Position numbers and translations under genes: made by a program. Below, one piece after another: positions 1 through 6,571 of a stretch of 11,435 bases of DNA (its first letter is position 1; each line of letters begins with the position of its first letter). The DNA lies in NCBI GenBank assembly GCA_013151975.1, contig JAADHG010000020.1, positions 1 to 11,435 on the forward strand, written 5' to 3'. The DNA comes from Chlorobiota bacterium. Lineage in GTDB: Bacteria > Bacteroidota > Bacteroidia > Flavobacteriales > Flavobacteriaceae. The notes below the pieces were generated by a model. That model saw only the letters and a list, made by a program, of their open reading frames with translations, was not told where the DNA came from and searched no databases.

Positions 1-10
1 AGAAAAATTT

Positions 11-244
11 CTAATAAGTTTTATAGCCCAAATATTTAAATACTATAGTATACGATTTCTCTTCTAAAATATTTAGTTCATACTTCCCATCATCATTACT
101 TGTAGTACCTGTATATGTACCTTCAATATAAATATTTACAAAAGCTAATGGGTTATTGTTTACGTCAGTTACGATACCTTTTACCTGCGAGAAAACAATA
201 CAACTGAACAGTAGAGAAAGCGTGAGGAGTAATTGTTTTTTCAT
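11..244 (-). pseudogene. N-terminal part of a secreted protein with a carboxypeptidase-like regulatory domain, ended by an in-frame TAG
   Basis: The ATG at 242-244 opens a 77-residue frame. Residues 1-20 form a signal peptide ending FSQ, the usual Flavobacteriia export signal. Residues 21-77 match the start of a CarboxypepD_reg-like beta-sandwich: VKGIVTD, the PLAFVNIYIEGT strand, TGTTSNDDGKYEL and the closing FKYLGYKT. This fold is normally the N-terminal plug-like extension of long outer-membrane proteins such as TonB-dependent receptors and DUF5686-type proteins. Here the frame stops at TAG (11-13), just before the domain's last strand would finish. The codons after the stop read K-F-F to the window edge, as expected if the domain continued. 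I infer a nonsense mutation, a sequencing error or a decayed gene; a functional 77-residue protein is less likely. It lies 118 bases downstream of smpB on the same strand but has its own candidate promoter. Confidence 0.6.
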
Positions 245-311
245 GCAAATTAATAAAAGTGGTTATACTATTATAGACGCTTTTATTTTATAAAAGGTTG
301 CCTATCTGTTT

Positions 312-319
312 CAAACATA
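312..319 (-). promoter_or_regulatory. Candidate -7 box for the regulatory-domain gene
   Basis: The minus strand reads TATGTTTG, an exact match to the Bacteroidota primary-sigma -7 consensus TAnnTTTG. It lies about 68 bases upstream of the ATG at 244. No TTG -33 element is visible at the usual spacing, so the call rests on the -7 box alone. Confidence 0.4.
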
Positions 320-362
320 AACATATTTTAATGTGTTGTATGTTATAGCTCTCTTAAACTTA

Positions 363-818
363 TTAGAAATTTTTCTTAATGCGGTCTAGGTCGCGCTTGT
401 TATCTCTATCTTTAATAGACTCGCGTTTATCGTAAAGTTTTTTTCCTTTGGCTAAAGCTATTTCTAATTTAGCAAATCCTTTTTCATTAATAAATAAGCG
501 AAGGGGTACAATGGTAAGTCCTGTATTTTTTACTTCTTTTTCAAGTTTTCGTAATTCGCGTTTGTTTAGTAAAAGTTTGCGTTCAGCTTTGGGTCTGTGG
601 TTACTATAGTTTCCATAAGCATACTCTTCAATAGACATGTTTATAACAAAAAGTTCTCCCTGTTCATTAAACTCGCAAAAGCTTTCGGCTATTGAGGCTT
701 TACTTTGCCTAATGGATTTAATTTCGGTTCCAGTGAGCACAATACCTGCTGTGTACTTATCGATTATTTCGTACTCAAAGCGTGCCTTTTTGTTTTTTAT
801 GTTTATGTTTTTTTGCAT
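363..818 (-). CDS. smpB: SsrA-binding protein SmpB
   Basis: SmpB binds the tRNA-like part of tmRNA, delivers it with EF-Tu to stalled ribosomes and supports trans-translation, tagging the unfinished peptide for degradation. The 151-residue product has the normal family length. Visible signatures are NKKARFEYEI near the N terminus, GTEIKSIR in the beta-barrel, YSNHRPKAERKLLL in the middle, and a basic C-terminal tail with GKKLYDKRE and IKDRDNKRDLDR, the part known to enter the mRNA channel and act at the decoding centre. I chose the ATG at 816-818. An in-frame TTG three codons upstream (825-827) would add MAA, but it lies inside a -7 promoter match and family members usually start MQK or similar. 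No ssrA RNA gene is visible in this window. Identity is very secure; the start is fairly secure. Confidence 0.97.
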   Translation of the reverse strand: MQKNINIKNKKARFEYEIIDKYTAGIVLTGTEIKSIRQSKASIAESFCEFNEQGELFVINMSIEEYAYGNYSNHRPKAERKLLLNKRELRKLEKEVKNTGLTIVPLRLFINEKGFAKLEIALAKGKKLYDKRESIKDRDNKRDLDRIKKNF

Positions 819-824
819 TGCTGC

Positions 825-832
825 CAAAGGTA
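825..832 (-). promoter_or_regulatory. Candidate -7 box of smpB, very close to the start codon
   Basis: The minus strand reads TACCTTTG, an exact TAnnTTTG match, ending 6 bases before the smpB ATG at 818. With the usual -7 geometry the transcript would begin at or within a few bases of that ATG, suggesting a leaderless or nearly leaderless mRNA. No -33 TTG is found at 17-23 bases; the nearest minus-strand TTG (860-862) is too far upstream. Confidence 0.4.
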
Positions 833-875
833 AATAATTTAAGATTATTTTAGAATATTCAAGTTAAGTATTATG

Positions 876-883
876 TAGTTTTA
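876..883 (+). promoter_or_regulatory. Candidate -7 box of the DUF6503-like lipoprotein gene
   Basis: TAGTTTTA differs from TAnnTTTG only at the last base and lies 23 bases upstream of the ATG at 907. No clear -33 element is seen. Confidence 0.3.
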
Positions 884-906
884 CGGCGTAAATAAAAAAC
901 ATTACA

Positions 907-1641
907 ATGAATAAATTGATTTTACCTTTTATTGTGTTAACACTGTTGATGTCTTGTAAGAAGGATGTTCAACCAAATGCAGATACTATTATTAGTAAAG
1001 CCATTGAAGTTGCAGGCGGAAACCATATTGCAACCGCTACTATCGATTTTGACTTTAGAGATAAACACTATAAAGCCATTCGTAATAATGGCATGTTTCA
1101 ATTAGAACGAGAGTTTAGAGATTCAATTTATGTAATAAAAGATGTGTATACCAATACAGATTTTACAAGGTTTGTAAATAATGAAGCTGTTGTGGTTCAT
1201 GATACAATGGCTAAAAAATATACAAATTCAGTAAATTCTGTACATTATTTTTCGGTGTTACCCTTTGGATTAGATGCTGCTGCTGTTAACAAAACCTATC
1301 TGGATGATGTGGTTATTAAAGGAAAAACATATCATAAAATTAAAGTAACCTTTAGTCAAGATGGAGGAGGAGAAGATTTTGAAGATGTTTTTGTGTATTG
1401 GGTTAATACAGACACCAACAAAATTGATTATTTGGCATATTCATATTTAACCGATGGCGGCGGAATGCGATTTAGAGAAGCTTATAACGAGCGATATGTT
1501 AAAGGTATTCGTTTTGTAGATTACAATAACTATAAACCGTATAATAATAACGAAAAATTACTCGATTTAGACCGTTTGTTTGAAAACAACGCATTGAAAC
1601 TATTATCTAAAATTGAAACTGAGAATGTTGAGGTAAAGTAG
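907..1641 (+). CDS. Exported lipoprotein, resembling the DUF6503 family
   Basis: The 244-residue product begins with a short signal peptide ending in the lipobox LMSC at residues 14-17, so it is very probably lipid-anchored at Cys17; the next residues are KK. After the anchor comes NADTIISKAIEVAGG, a helix typical of Bacteroidota periplasmic proteins, followed by a beta-rich region containing HYFSVLPFGL (near 112-121), KTYHKIKVTF (near 140-149), a DGGGEDFEDVFVYW stretch and a TDGGGMRFREAY segment. This alternating pattern recalls LolA/outer-membrane-lipoprotein sorting folds and what I remember of DUF6503, but function is not known and I assign none. It diverges from smpB with an 88-base gap and converges on the histidine phosphatase gene. 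The family name is from memory. Confidence 0.8.
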   Translation: MNKLILPFIVLTLLMSCKKDVQPNADTIISKAIEVAGGNHIATATIDFDFRDKHYKAIRNNGMFQLEREFRDSIYVIKDVYTNTDFTRFVNNEAVVVHDTMAKKYTNSVNSVHYFSVLPFGLDAAAVNKTYLDDVVIKGKTYHKIKVTFSQDGGGEDFEDVFVYWVNTDTNKIDYLAYSYLTDGGGMRFREAYNERYVKGIRFVDYNNYKPYNNNEKLLDLDRLFENNALKLLSKIETENVEVK

Positions 1642-1678
1642 ATTGAAGATTTAGGTTTAACCCAAAATTAAAACAATG

Positions 1679-1776
1679 TTGTCATTCCGTGCTGGACACG
1701 GAATCTATGTAATTAATAAAAAAAGAGAATTCCTGCCTTCATTTTGACAACACTTCGACAAGCTCAGTATGACACT
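1679..1776. repeat. Mosaic of palindromic intergenic repeat fragments between convergent genes
   Basis: Three pieces lie in tandem. A hairpin has arms ATTCCGTG (1684-1691) and CACGGAAT (1697-1704) around a 5-base loop. A half-unit AATTCCTGCCTTC at about 1728-1740 resembles the left arm of a second hairpin family. A third segment at about 1752-1774 contains CTTCGACAAGCTCAG then TATGACA. The ends carry TTGTCAT and ATGACA, which are themselves roughly inverted. These word types recur in intergenic DNA of many flavobacteria, from memory. The location between two gene ends and the hairpin structure suggest REP-like repeats. The hairpin is not followed by a T-run, so it is not a standard terminator. 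Confidence 0.65.
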
Positions 1777-1801
1777 TTGGAAAGGCAAACGTGTAATATT
1801 T

Positions 1802-2332
1802 CTATTCTATTACTAAAAGAGTATCCGAAATTTCACCACTACTAGAAATAGTTACAATATAAAGATTGGCATTATTATTATCATCAATAGACTTGTATTT
1901 TTCCTGACCTAAAACAGCATTTACAAATTGAGGTGTGGTGTTACTATGTCCTACCACTAAAACGGTTTTGCCTTTGGTATTATTAATAAAATCTTCAGAA
2001 TATAAATTTCTAGGATCGTAAATTGTAATATCTAATCCATTTTTCTCAGCTGTAGGCTGCGCGGTTTGTTTTGTGCGATTATAATCTGTAGAATAAATAG
2101 CATCAAACTTTACATTATCGAAGACTAAGCTCCACTTTGCAGCTCTAAGAATGCCTTCCTGAATTAAATTAGGATTTTTATTATTTGCATCACTACGATC
2201 TTTTTCAGCATGACGAATAAAATAATATGTTGTAGTTTCAGTCGGATGCTCTATAGTCTCATTTATTGTGTCTTGTGCAACTGTTGGTAAAGCAAAAAAG
2301 ATTGTAAAAAATAATATAAATAGATGTTTCAT
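1802..2332 (-). CDS. Exported histidine phosphatase family protein
   Basis: The 176-residue product carries a cleavable signal peptide (residues 1-20, ending PTVAQ), so it should act in the periplasm or outside the cell. It belongs to the histidine phosphatase (phosphoglycerate mutase-like) superfamily: the catalytic R-H pair is R40-H41 in YYFIRHAEK, the second conserved arginine is R86 in NRTKQTA, and the second catalytic histidine is H129 in VVGHSN. LIQEGILRA at 56-64 matches the usual LTxxGxxRA segment. Members phosphorylate the first histidine transiently and remove phosphate from sugars, proteins or small molecules; the substrate here cannot be read from sequence. It begins 9 bases after the cupin gene on the same strand, so the two are almost certainly cotranscribed. 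At about 155 mature residues it is a short, single-domain SixA-like member. Confidence 0.9.
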   Translation of the reverse strand: MKHLFILFFTIFFALPTVAQDTINETIEHPTETTTYYFIRHAEKDRSDANNKNPNLIQEGILRAAKWSLVFDNVKFDAIYSTDYNRTKQTAQPTAEKNGLDITIYDPRNLYSEDFINNTKGKTVLVVGHSNTTPQFVNAVLGQEKYKSIDDNNNANLYIVTISSSGEISDTLLVIE

Positions 2333-2341
2333 TTTAATGTT

Positions 2342-2725
2342 TTATTTAGGTTCAATAATTAAAAAAACAGCAGTGCTGTCTCCAATGTTTAATACTTCGT
2401 GCCACTCGGTGCCTTCACTATAAAAATGACTTCCAGTAGCAGGACTTACTTTTCTAGTACCGCTGTTGTCTGTAATTCTAAAGGTGCTACCAGCCAAAGT
2501 ATAACCAAAATGTGGTTTGTGATAATGTTTTTCGTGCCCAACACCTGGTTTAAAAGTACACTTTAATACTCTAATGCTTTCATTTTCTTCTACCAATTTA
2601 CAAACGGCTTTACCTTTCCAACCTGCTTGTAGTGGGTCTGGTAAAGTTGTACTGTTCTTACAACTAATCAATAGCATAAAAACCAAAAATATTTGAATAG
2701 TAATTTCATACTTGTTATTAGCCAT
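2342..2725 (-). CDS. Cupin-domain lipoprotein
   Basis: The 127-residue product has an N-terminal hydrophobic segment ending LISC at residues 19-22, a plausible lipobox with Cys22 lipidated. The rest is a single cupin barrel. Cupin motif 1 is visible as PGVGHEKHYHKPHFGYTLAG (residues 60-79), with H67 and H69 as the likely metal-binding pair and H64 and H72 nearby. Motif 2 is PATGSHFYSEGTEWHEVLN (95-113), with H109 as the third ligand. A metal-binding site is therefore likely, but cupins range from enzymes to sensors and no substrate can be assigned. The gene is first in a two-gene unit with an exported histidine phosphatase (9-base gap), so both products act outside the cytoplasm. A candidate promoter is at 2771-2778. 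Confidence 0.85.
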   Translation of the reverse strand: MANNKYEITIQIFLVFMLLISCKNSTTLPDPLQAGWKGKAVCKLVEENESIRVLKCTFKPGVGHEKHYHKPHFGYTLAGSTFRITDNSGTRKVSPATGSHFYSEGTEWHEVLNIGDSTAVFLIIEPK

Positions 2726-2770
2726 AGATATTTAGGATAATATTTAAAAGGAAACACGATTAGTAGTTAT

Positions 2771-2778
2771 CAAAGATA
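2771..2778 (-). promoter_or_regulatory. Candidate -7 box for the cupin-phosphatase unit
   Basis: The minus strand reads TATCTTTG, an exact TAnnTTTG match, 45 bases upstream of the cupin ATG. No good -33 TTG is present at the normal spacing. Confidence 0.4.
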
Positions 2779-2962
2779 AAATAGTTTCTCTTTTTGCTTT
2801 GAAAATAAGTGTTAAAAATTTAGGGTAGTACACTTCTAATTTTAATTATTTCTTATGTGGTATTTTAGAGTTTTAACCAATGATTCTTGTAGTGTTAAAA
2901 AGGTCTACTAAAATACTTGTCAAACAATGATTTTAATCAGTTTTTCAAGATTATTTGAGGTT

Positions 2963-2970
2963 TATTTTTG
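2963..2970 (+). promoter_or_regulatory. Candidate -7 box for the OmpW-like gene
   Basis: TATTTTTG matches TAnnTTTG exactly and ends 23 bases before the chosen ATG at 2994. It falls inside the extra N-terminal codons that a TTG start at 2955 would add, which argues for the downstream ATG. No clear -33 TTG is seen. Confidence 0.45.
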
Positions 2971-2993
2971 CTCAAAATTATAAAATAACAATT

Positions 2994-3647
2994 ATGAAAA
3001 AAACAATTTTCACAAGTTTACTAATGTGCTTATTTGTATTTACAAATGTATTTGCACAAGACACAACAACAGATAATTCAGAATTTTCAAAGTGGCAAGT
3101 ACGTCTTAGAGGTATAGTTGTTACACCAAATGAAAGTGCTACCATACAAACCATAGGCGGAGATGTTAATATTTCTTCGGCATTTGTTCCTGAATTGGAT
3201 TTTACTTATTTCTTTACTGAAAATTGGGCAGCTGAATTAATTTTGGCGACTACCAATCATGATGTGAAAGCGGTAAATACTTCGGCTGGAAATATTAATT
3301 TAGGCGATGTGTGGTTGTTACCACCTACTTTAACTTTTCAATATCATTTTACAGGCGGGAAACTTAAACCGTATTTAGGAGCAGGGATTAACTACACAAT
3401 CTTTTATGGTGTAAATAATGGTCCGGTTGCCGATAGTGTAGATTATAGCAATTCTGTTGGTTTTGCTTTTCAGGCAGGCTTAGACTATGCATTGGGAGAA
3501 AAATGGTTTTTAAATGTAGATTTAAAACAAATTTATATTCAAACAGATGCAGTTATAAACGCTACTACAGCACTTGGAGCAACTGTTGGTGCCGATGTTG
3601 ATATTAACCCACTAGTTATTGGCTTTGGTTTTGGAATGAAATTTTAA
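2994..3647 (+). CDS. OmpW-family outer-membrane beta-barrel protein
   Basis: The product from the ATG at 2994 is 217 residues, close to the OmpW family length. Residues 1-21 are a clear signal peptide (MKKTIFTSLL then NVFAQ). The mature part has alternating beta-strands: WQVRLRGIVVTP at about 34-45, an early strand of the barrel; ELDFTYFFTENWAAELI in the middle; LPPTLTFQYHF at 109-119, a strong OmpW signature; and KPYLGAGINYTIFYG at about 125-139. The chain ends GFGFGMKF with a terminal aromatic residue, as outer-membrane barrels usually do for BAM recognition. OmpW proteins are small eight-stranded barrels with a hydrophobic channel; the transported compound is unknown. A TTG start at 2955 would place 13 polar residues before the signal peptide and overlap the promoter, so I reject it. 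Followed by a strong terminator. Confidence 0.92.
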   Translation: MKKTIFTSLLMCLFVFTNVFAQDTTTDNSEFSKWQVRLRGIVVTPNESATIQTIGGDVNISSAFVPELDFTYFFTENWAAELILATTNHDVKAVNTSAGNINLGDVWLLPPTLTFQYHFTGGKLKPYLGAGINYTIFYGVNNGPVADSVDYSNSVGFAFQAGLDYALGEKWFLNVDLKQIYIQTDAVINATTALGATVGADVDINPLVIGFGFGMKF

Positions 3648-3668
3648 GCTTATCTCGTTATATAATAA

Positions 3669-3712
3669 TAAAAATAAAAAGGGTCACGAATTCGTGACCC
3701 TTTTTATTTTTA
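3669..3712. terminator. Perfect 44-bp palindrome, bidirectional intrinsic terminator
   Basis: Both 22-base arms are exactly complementary about a centre between 3690 and 3691. The GC-rich core is GGGTCACGAA / TTCGTGACCC (3681-3700), flanked by an A-rich left arm and a T-rich right arm, so an RNA from either strand forms a hairpin followed by a U-rich tail. It sits between the convergent ompW-like gene (ends 3647) and clpB (ends 3804) and can stop transcription from both. An EcoRI-type GAATTC lies at the centre. Confidence 0.92.
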
Positions 3713-3720
3713 ATGCAAAA

Positions 3721-3762
3721 GAAAAGCAACATTCATCTTTAATAAGAATCATGCTGCTTTTC
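3721..3762 (-). terminator. Second hairpin, probable clpB terminator
   Basis: GAAAAGCAACAT (3721-3732) and ATGCTGCTTTTC (3751-3762) are complementary at 11 of 12 positions, with an 18-base loop. Read on the minus strand, the stem ends in a T-rich run (TTTTCTTTTG), as for an intrinsic terminator, and lies 42 bases beyond the clpB stop. Confidence 0.55.
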
Positions 3763-3803
3763 AACTAACCAACCAATTATAAGACTGTTTAAAATTTAGA
3801 TTG

Positions 3804-6407
3804 TTACATTTCTTCTACTAAATCACTCTGATTTCTAAACACCAATTTGTCATCAAAGACATCTAGTAAAATAATACTATCTGTGGTTACTTTTCCTGCT
3901 AATATTTCCTTGCTCAATTCATTAAGTACTTCTTTTTGAATGACACGTTTTACAGGTCGAGCACCATACTCAGGATTGTATCCTTTTTCAGATAAATATC
4001 CAATTGCTTCTTGAGTAGCATCAAAGGTTATCCCTTGTTGAGCAAGCATTTTTGTAACACCTTTTAGTTGTAAGCCTACAATGTCTTTTATGTTTTCTTT
4101 GCTTAAAGGTGTAAACATAATGGTATCATCTATTCTGTTTAAAAATTCAGGACGTACACTTTGTTTTAATAAGGCTAACACATCAACCTTTGCTGCTTCA
4201 ATAGCTGAGTCAATATCTTTTGTGGCTTCAAAACGTTCTTGAATAATGCTACTTCCCATATTTGAAGTCATGATAATAATGGTATTTTTAAAATCGGCAA
4301 CACGCCCTTTATTATCAGTTAAACGCCCTTCATCCAATACTTGCAATAAGATATTAAAAACATCTGGGTGTGCTTTTTCAATTTCGTCAAGTAATACCAC
4401 AGAATATGGTTTGCGTCGTACAGCCTCAGTAAGTTGTCCGCCTTCATCATAACCTACATATCCTGGAGGTGCTCCAACAAGTCTGCTTATTGCATGACGC
4501 TCTTGATATTCGCTCATATCTATTCTGGTCATTGCATTTTCGTCATCAAATAAATATTCGGCCAATGCTTTTGCTAATTCGGTTTTACCAACGCCAGTGG
4601 TTCCTAAAAATAGGAATGTGCCAATTGGCTTTTGCGGATTTTGCAATCCTGCACGACTTCGGCGTACTGCATCACTTACTGCAATAATAGCTTCGTTTTG
4701 ACCCACAACGCGTTTGTGTAGCTCGTCTTCGAGTTTCAATAGTTTTTCACGCTCACTTTGAATCATTTTTGTAACAGGAATCCCTGTCCATTTTGCAACT
4801 ACTTCTGCAATATCATCATAGGTAACTTCTTCTTTAATAAGCGATGTTCCCTCTTGTTCTTGCATTTGTTTTTGGAAAATTTCTAACTGTTCTTGCGCTT
4901 CTTTTATTTTGCCATAGCGTAGTTCGGCAACCTTACCATAATCGCCATCGCGTTCAGCACGTTCTGCTTCCAGTTTATAGTTTTCAATATCTTGTTTAAT
5001 ATTTTGAATATTATCTACAACTTCTTTTTCACTTTTCCATTTAGCATTTAACGCGTTACGGTCTTCTTTTAAGTTTGCTAAATCAGAGCGCAAAGATTTT
5101 AGTTTTGTTTCATCTTTTTCACGCTTAATGGCTTCAATCTCAATTTCAAGTTGCATTACCTTTCTATCTAAAACATCTAATTCTTCAGGTTTTGAATTAA
5201 TTTCCATACGTAATTTTGACGCAGCCTCATCCATTAAGTCAATAGCTTTATCTGGCAAGAATCGGTTTGTAATATATCGTTCTGATAGTTTTACTGCACC
5301 AATAATAGCTTCGTCTTTAATACGTACTTTATGATGAGTTTCGTATTTTTCTTTAATACCTCTAAGTATAGAAATTGCACTTTCGGTATCAGGTTCGTTA
5401 ACCATTACTTTTTGAAAACGGCGTTCTAAAGCTTTGTCTTTTTCAAAATATTTTTGGTATTCATCTAAAGTTGTTGCGCCAATAGCACGGAGTTCGCCTC
5501 TTGCTAATGCAGGCTTTAAAATGTTAGCCGCATCCATTGCGCCTTGACCACCACCAGCACCAACCAGAGTGTGTATTTCATCAATAAAGAGTACAATATC
5601 GCCATCACTTGTAGTGACTTCTTTAATAACGGCTTTTAAGCGTTCTTCAAACTCACCTTTATATTTGGCACCCGCAATAAGTGCTCCCATATCAAGTGCA
5701 AAGATTTGCTTGTCCTTTAAGTTTTCAGGGACGTCACCATCAATAATTCTGTGTGCTAAACCTTCAGCGATAGCCGTTTTTCCTGTTCCAGGTTCACCCA
5801 CCAATATTGGATTGTTTTTGGTACGTCGCGATAAAATTTGAAGAATGCGTCGTATTTCTTCATCACGACCAATTACGGGATCAAGCTTACCATCTTTGGC
5901 TAACTGATTTAAATTTTTAGCATACTTGTTTAAAGAATTATAAGTATCTTCCTGACTTTGTGAAGTTACATTTTCTCCTTTACGTAGTTCATCAATAGCT
6001 AATTTTAAAGTCTTTTCAGTAACACCTTGGTCTTTTAATATTTGAGAGATTTTGCTTTTAGATTTAAAAACAGCTAATATGAGATGTTCAATGGAAACAT
6101 ACTCATCTTTCATTTTTTTAGCTATAATTGCTGCCTCGTTAAGTGTTTTGCCACCTTCACGAGAGAGCATAATGTCACCTCCTGAAACTTTTGGAAAACT
6201 TTCAAGTTCTTTATCTAAAACTTGTTTTAGCATTGCAATGTTAACATTCAATTTTTTTAAAATGAATGGCAACACATTTTCATCAACTTCAAAAATAGCT
6301 TTAAATAGATGTTCATTTTCTATTTGTTGATGACCTAAGCTTTGAGCAAGCACTTGAGCTTGCTGTATAGCTTCTTGTGATTTTATAGTATAATTGTTAA
6401 AGTTCAT
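3804..6407 (-). CDS. clpB: ATP-dependent disaggregase ClpB (Hsp104 family)
   Basis: ClpB is a hexameric AAA+ machine that pulls polypeptides out of aggregates, working with DnaK/DnaJ/GrpE in the cytoplasm. The 867-residue length is normal. Residues 1-145 are the double Clp N domain. Nucleotide-binding domain 1 has Walker A GEPGTGKT at 204-211, Walker B VLFIDE at 272-277, pore-loop tyrosine Y249 in AKYKGEF and arginine finger ALERRF at 326-331. Residues about 400-525 form the coiled-coil middle domain that distinguishes ClpB from ClpA/ClpC and docks DnaK. Domain 2 has Walker A GTTGVGKT at 602-609, Walker B VVLLDE at 670-675, pore loop GYVG at 649-652 and sensor 2 GARPVKR at 815-821. I see no ClpP-binding IGF loop, consistent with a non-proteolytic role. 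The gene is complete and monocistronic, with hairpins downstream and inverted repeats upstream. Confidence 0.98.
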   Translation of the reverse strand: MNFNNYTIKSQEAIQQAQVLAQSLGHQQIENEHLFKAIFEVDENVLPFILKKLNVNIAMLKQVLDKELESFPKVSGGDIMLSREGGKTLNEAAIIAKKMKDEYVSIEHLILAVFKSKSKISQILKDQGVTEKTLKLAIDELRKGENVTSQSQEDTYNSLNKYAKNLNQLAKDGKLDPVIGRDEEIRRILQILSRRTKNNPILVGEPGTGKTAIAEGLAHRIIDGDVPENLKDKQIFALDMGALIAGAKYKGEFEERLKAVIKEVTTSDGDIVLFIDEIHTLVGAGGGQGAMDAANILKPALARGELRAIGATTLDEYQKYFEKDKALERRFQKVMVNEPDTESAISILRGIKEKYETHHKVRIKDEAIIGAVKLSERYITNRFLPDKAIDLMDEAASKLRMEINSKPEELDVLDRKVMQLEIEIEAIKREKDETKLKSLRSDLANLKEDRNALNAKWKSEKEVVDNIQNIKQDIENYKLEAERAERDGDYGKVAELRYGKIKEAQEQLEIFQKQMQEQEGTSLIKEEVTYDDIAEVVAKWTGIPVTKMIQSEREKLLKLEDELHKRVVGQNEAIIAVSDAVRRSRAGLQNPQKPIGTFLFLGTTGVGKTELAKALAEYLFDDENAMTRIDMSEYQERHAISRLVGAPPGYVGYDEGGQLTEAVRRKPYSVVLLDEIEKAHPDVFNILLQVLDEGRLTDNKGRVADFKNTIIIMTSNMGSSIIQERFEATKDIDSAIEAAKVDVLALLKQSVRPEFLNRIDDTIMFTPLSKENIKDIVGLQLKGVTKMLAQQGITFDATQEAIGYLSEKGYNPEYGARPVKRVIQKEVLNELSKEILAGKVTTDSIILLDVFDDKLVFRNQSDLVEEM

Positions 6408-6422
6408 AATTGTTAATTTTGT

Positions 6423-6453
6423 ATTATAGCGTTCAATAATCTTACCATTGCAA
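6423..6453 (-). promoter_or_regulatory. Tentative clpB promoter (TTGCAA / TATAAT)
   Basis: On the minus strand TTGCAA (6448-6453) is followed after 19 bases by TATAAT (6423-6428), about 15 bases upstream of the clpB ATG. No TAnnTTTG match exists here, unlike most other genes in the window. This could be a real but different promoter or chance in AT-rich DNA. Confidence 0.25.
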
Positions 6454-6460
6454 TTTTAAA

Positions 6461-6504
6461 GACAGAATGTCGTGTAAACGCAGTATTTACGTGACTTTTC
6501 GTCA
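6461..6504. promoter_or_regulatory. Stacked inverted repeats upstream of clpB, candidate stress-control region
   Basis: Three inverted repeats fit within 44 bases. GACA-N3-TGTC is at 6461-6471. GTCGTGTAAA (6469-6478) pairs with TTTACGTGAC (6486-6495) at 8 of 10 positions, the other two being G-T pairs. TGAC-N5-GTCA is at 6492-6504. They share TGTC/GTCA/TGAC words and lie 54-97 bases upstream of clpB, just beyond its tentative -35. This is what operator sites for a dimeric regulator look like; no regulator is identified. Confidence 0.4.
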
Positions 6505-6551
6505 GTTTGTAAGGATTTTTAATATGTTCGACTTAACTGAAGATTAATGAG

Positions 6552-6571
6552 ATTCCCTTTTTTAAGGGAAT
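6552..6571 (+). promoter_or_regulatory. Hairpin in the leader just upstream of ytxJ
   Basis: ATTCCCTT (6552-6559) and AAGGGAAT (6564-6571) form a perfect 8-bp stem with a TTTT loop, ending 18 bases before the ytxJ ATG. The bases after it are A-rich and then reach a six-T run at 6583-6588, so it is not a classical terminator for plus-strand reading. It may be a 5' UTR structure or an operator. Confidence 0.35.

Noticed and set aside
280..296. CTTTTA/TAAAAG hairpin downstream of smpB as a terminator
   Set aside because: Only six AT-rich pairs and no clear T-tail; likely base-composition chance.
637..837. 66-codon plus-strand frame opposite smpB
   Set aside because: It is antisense to a certain SmpB gene, has no recognisable domain, and its composition is that of a complementary-strand shadow.
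2878..2932. Direct repeat CAATGATT at 2878-2885 and 2925-2932
   Set aside because: An 8-base match 47 bases apart in AT-rich DNA is weak and has no supporting structure.
2955..2993. Extended TTG start for the OmpW-like gene
   Set aside because: It would add 13 polar residues before a clear signal peptide and overlaps an exact -7 box, so the ATG at 2994 is preferred.
4246..6330. Several 68-92 codon plus-strand frames opposite clpB
   Set aside because: All lie inside clpB on the other strand with no signal, domain or start context; clpB motifs explain the sequence.
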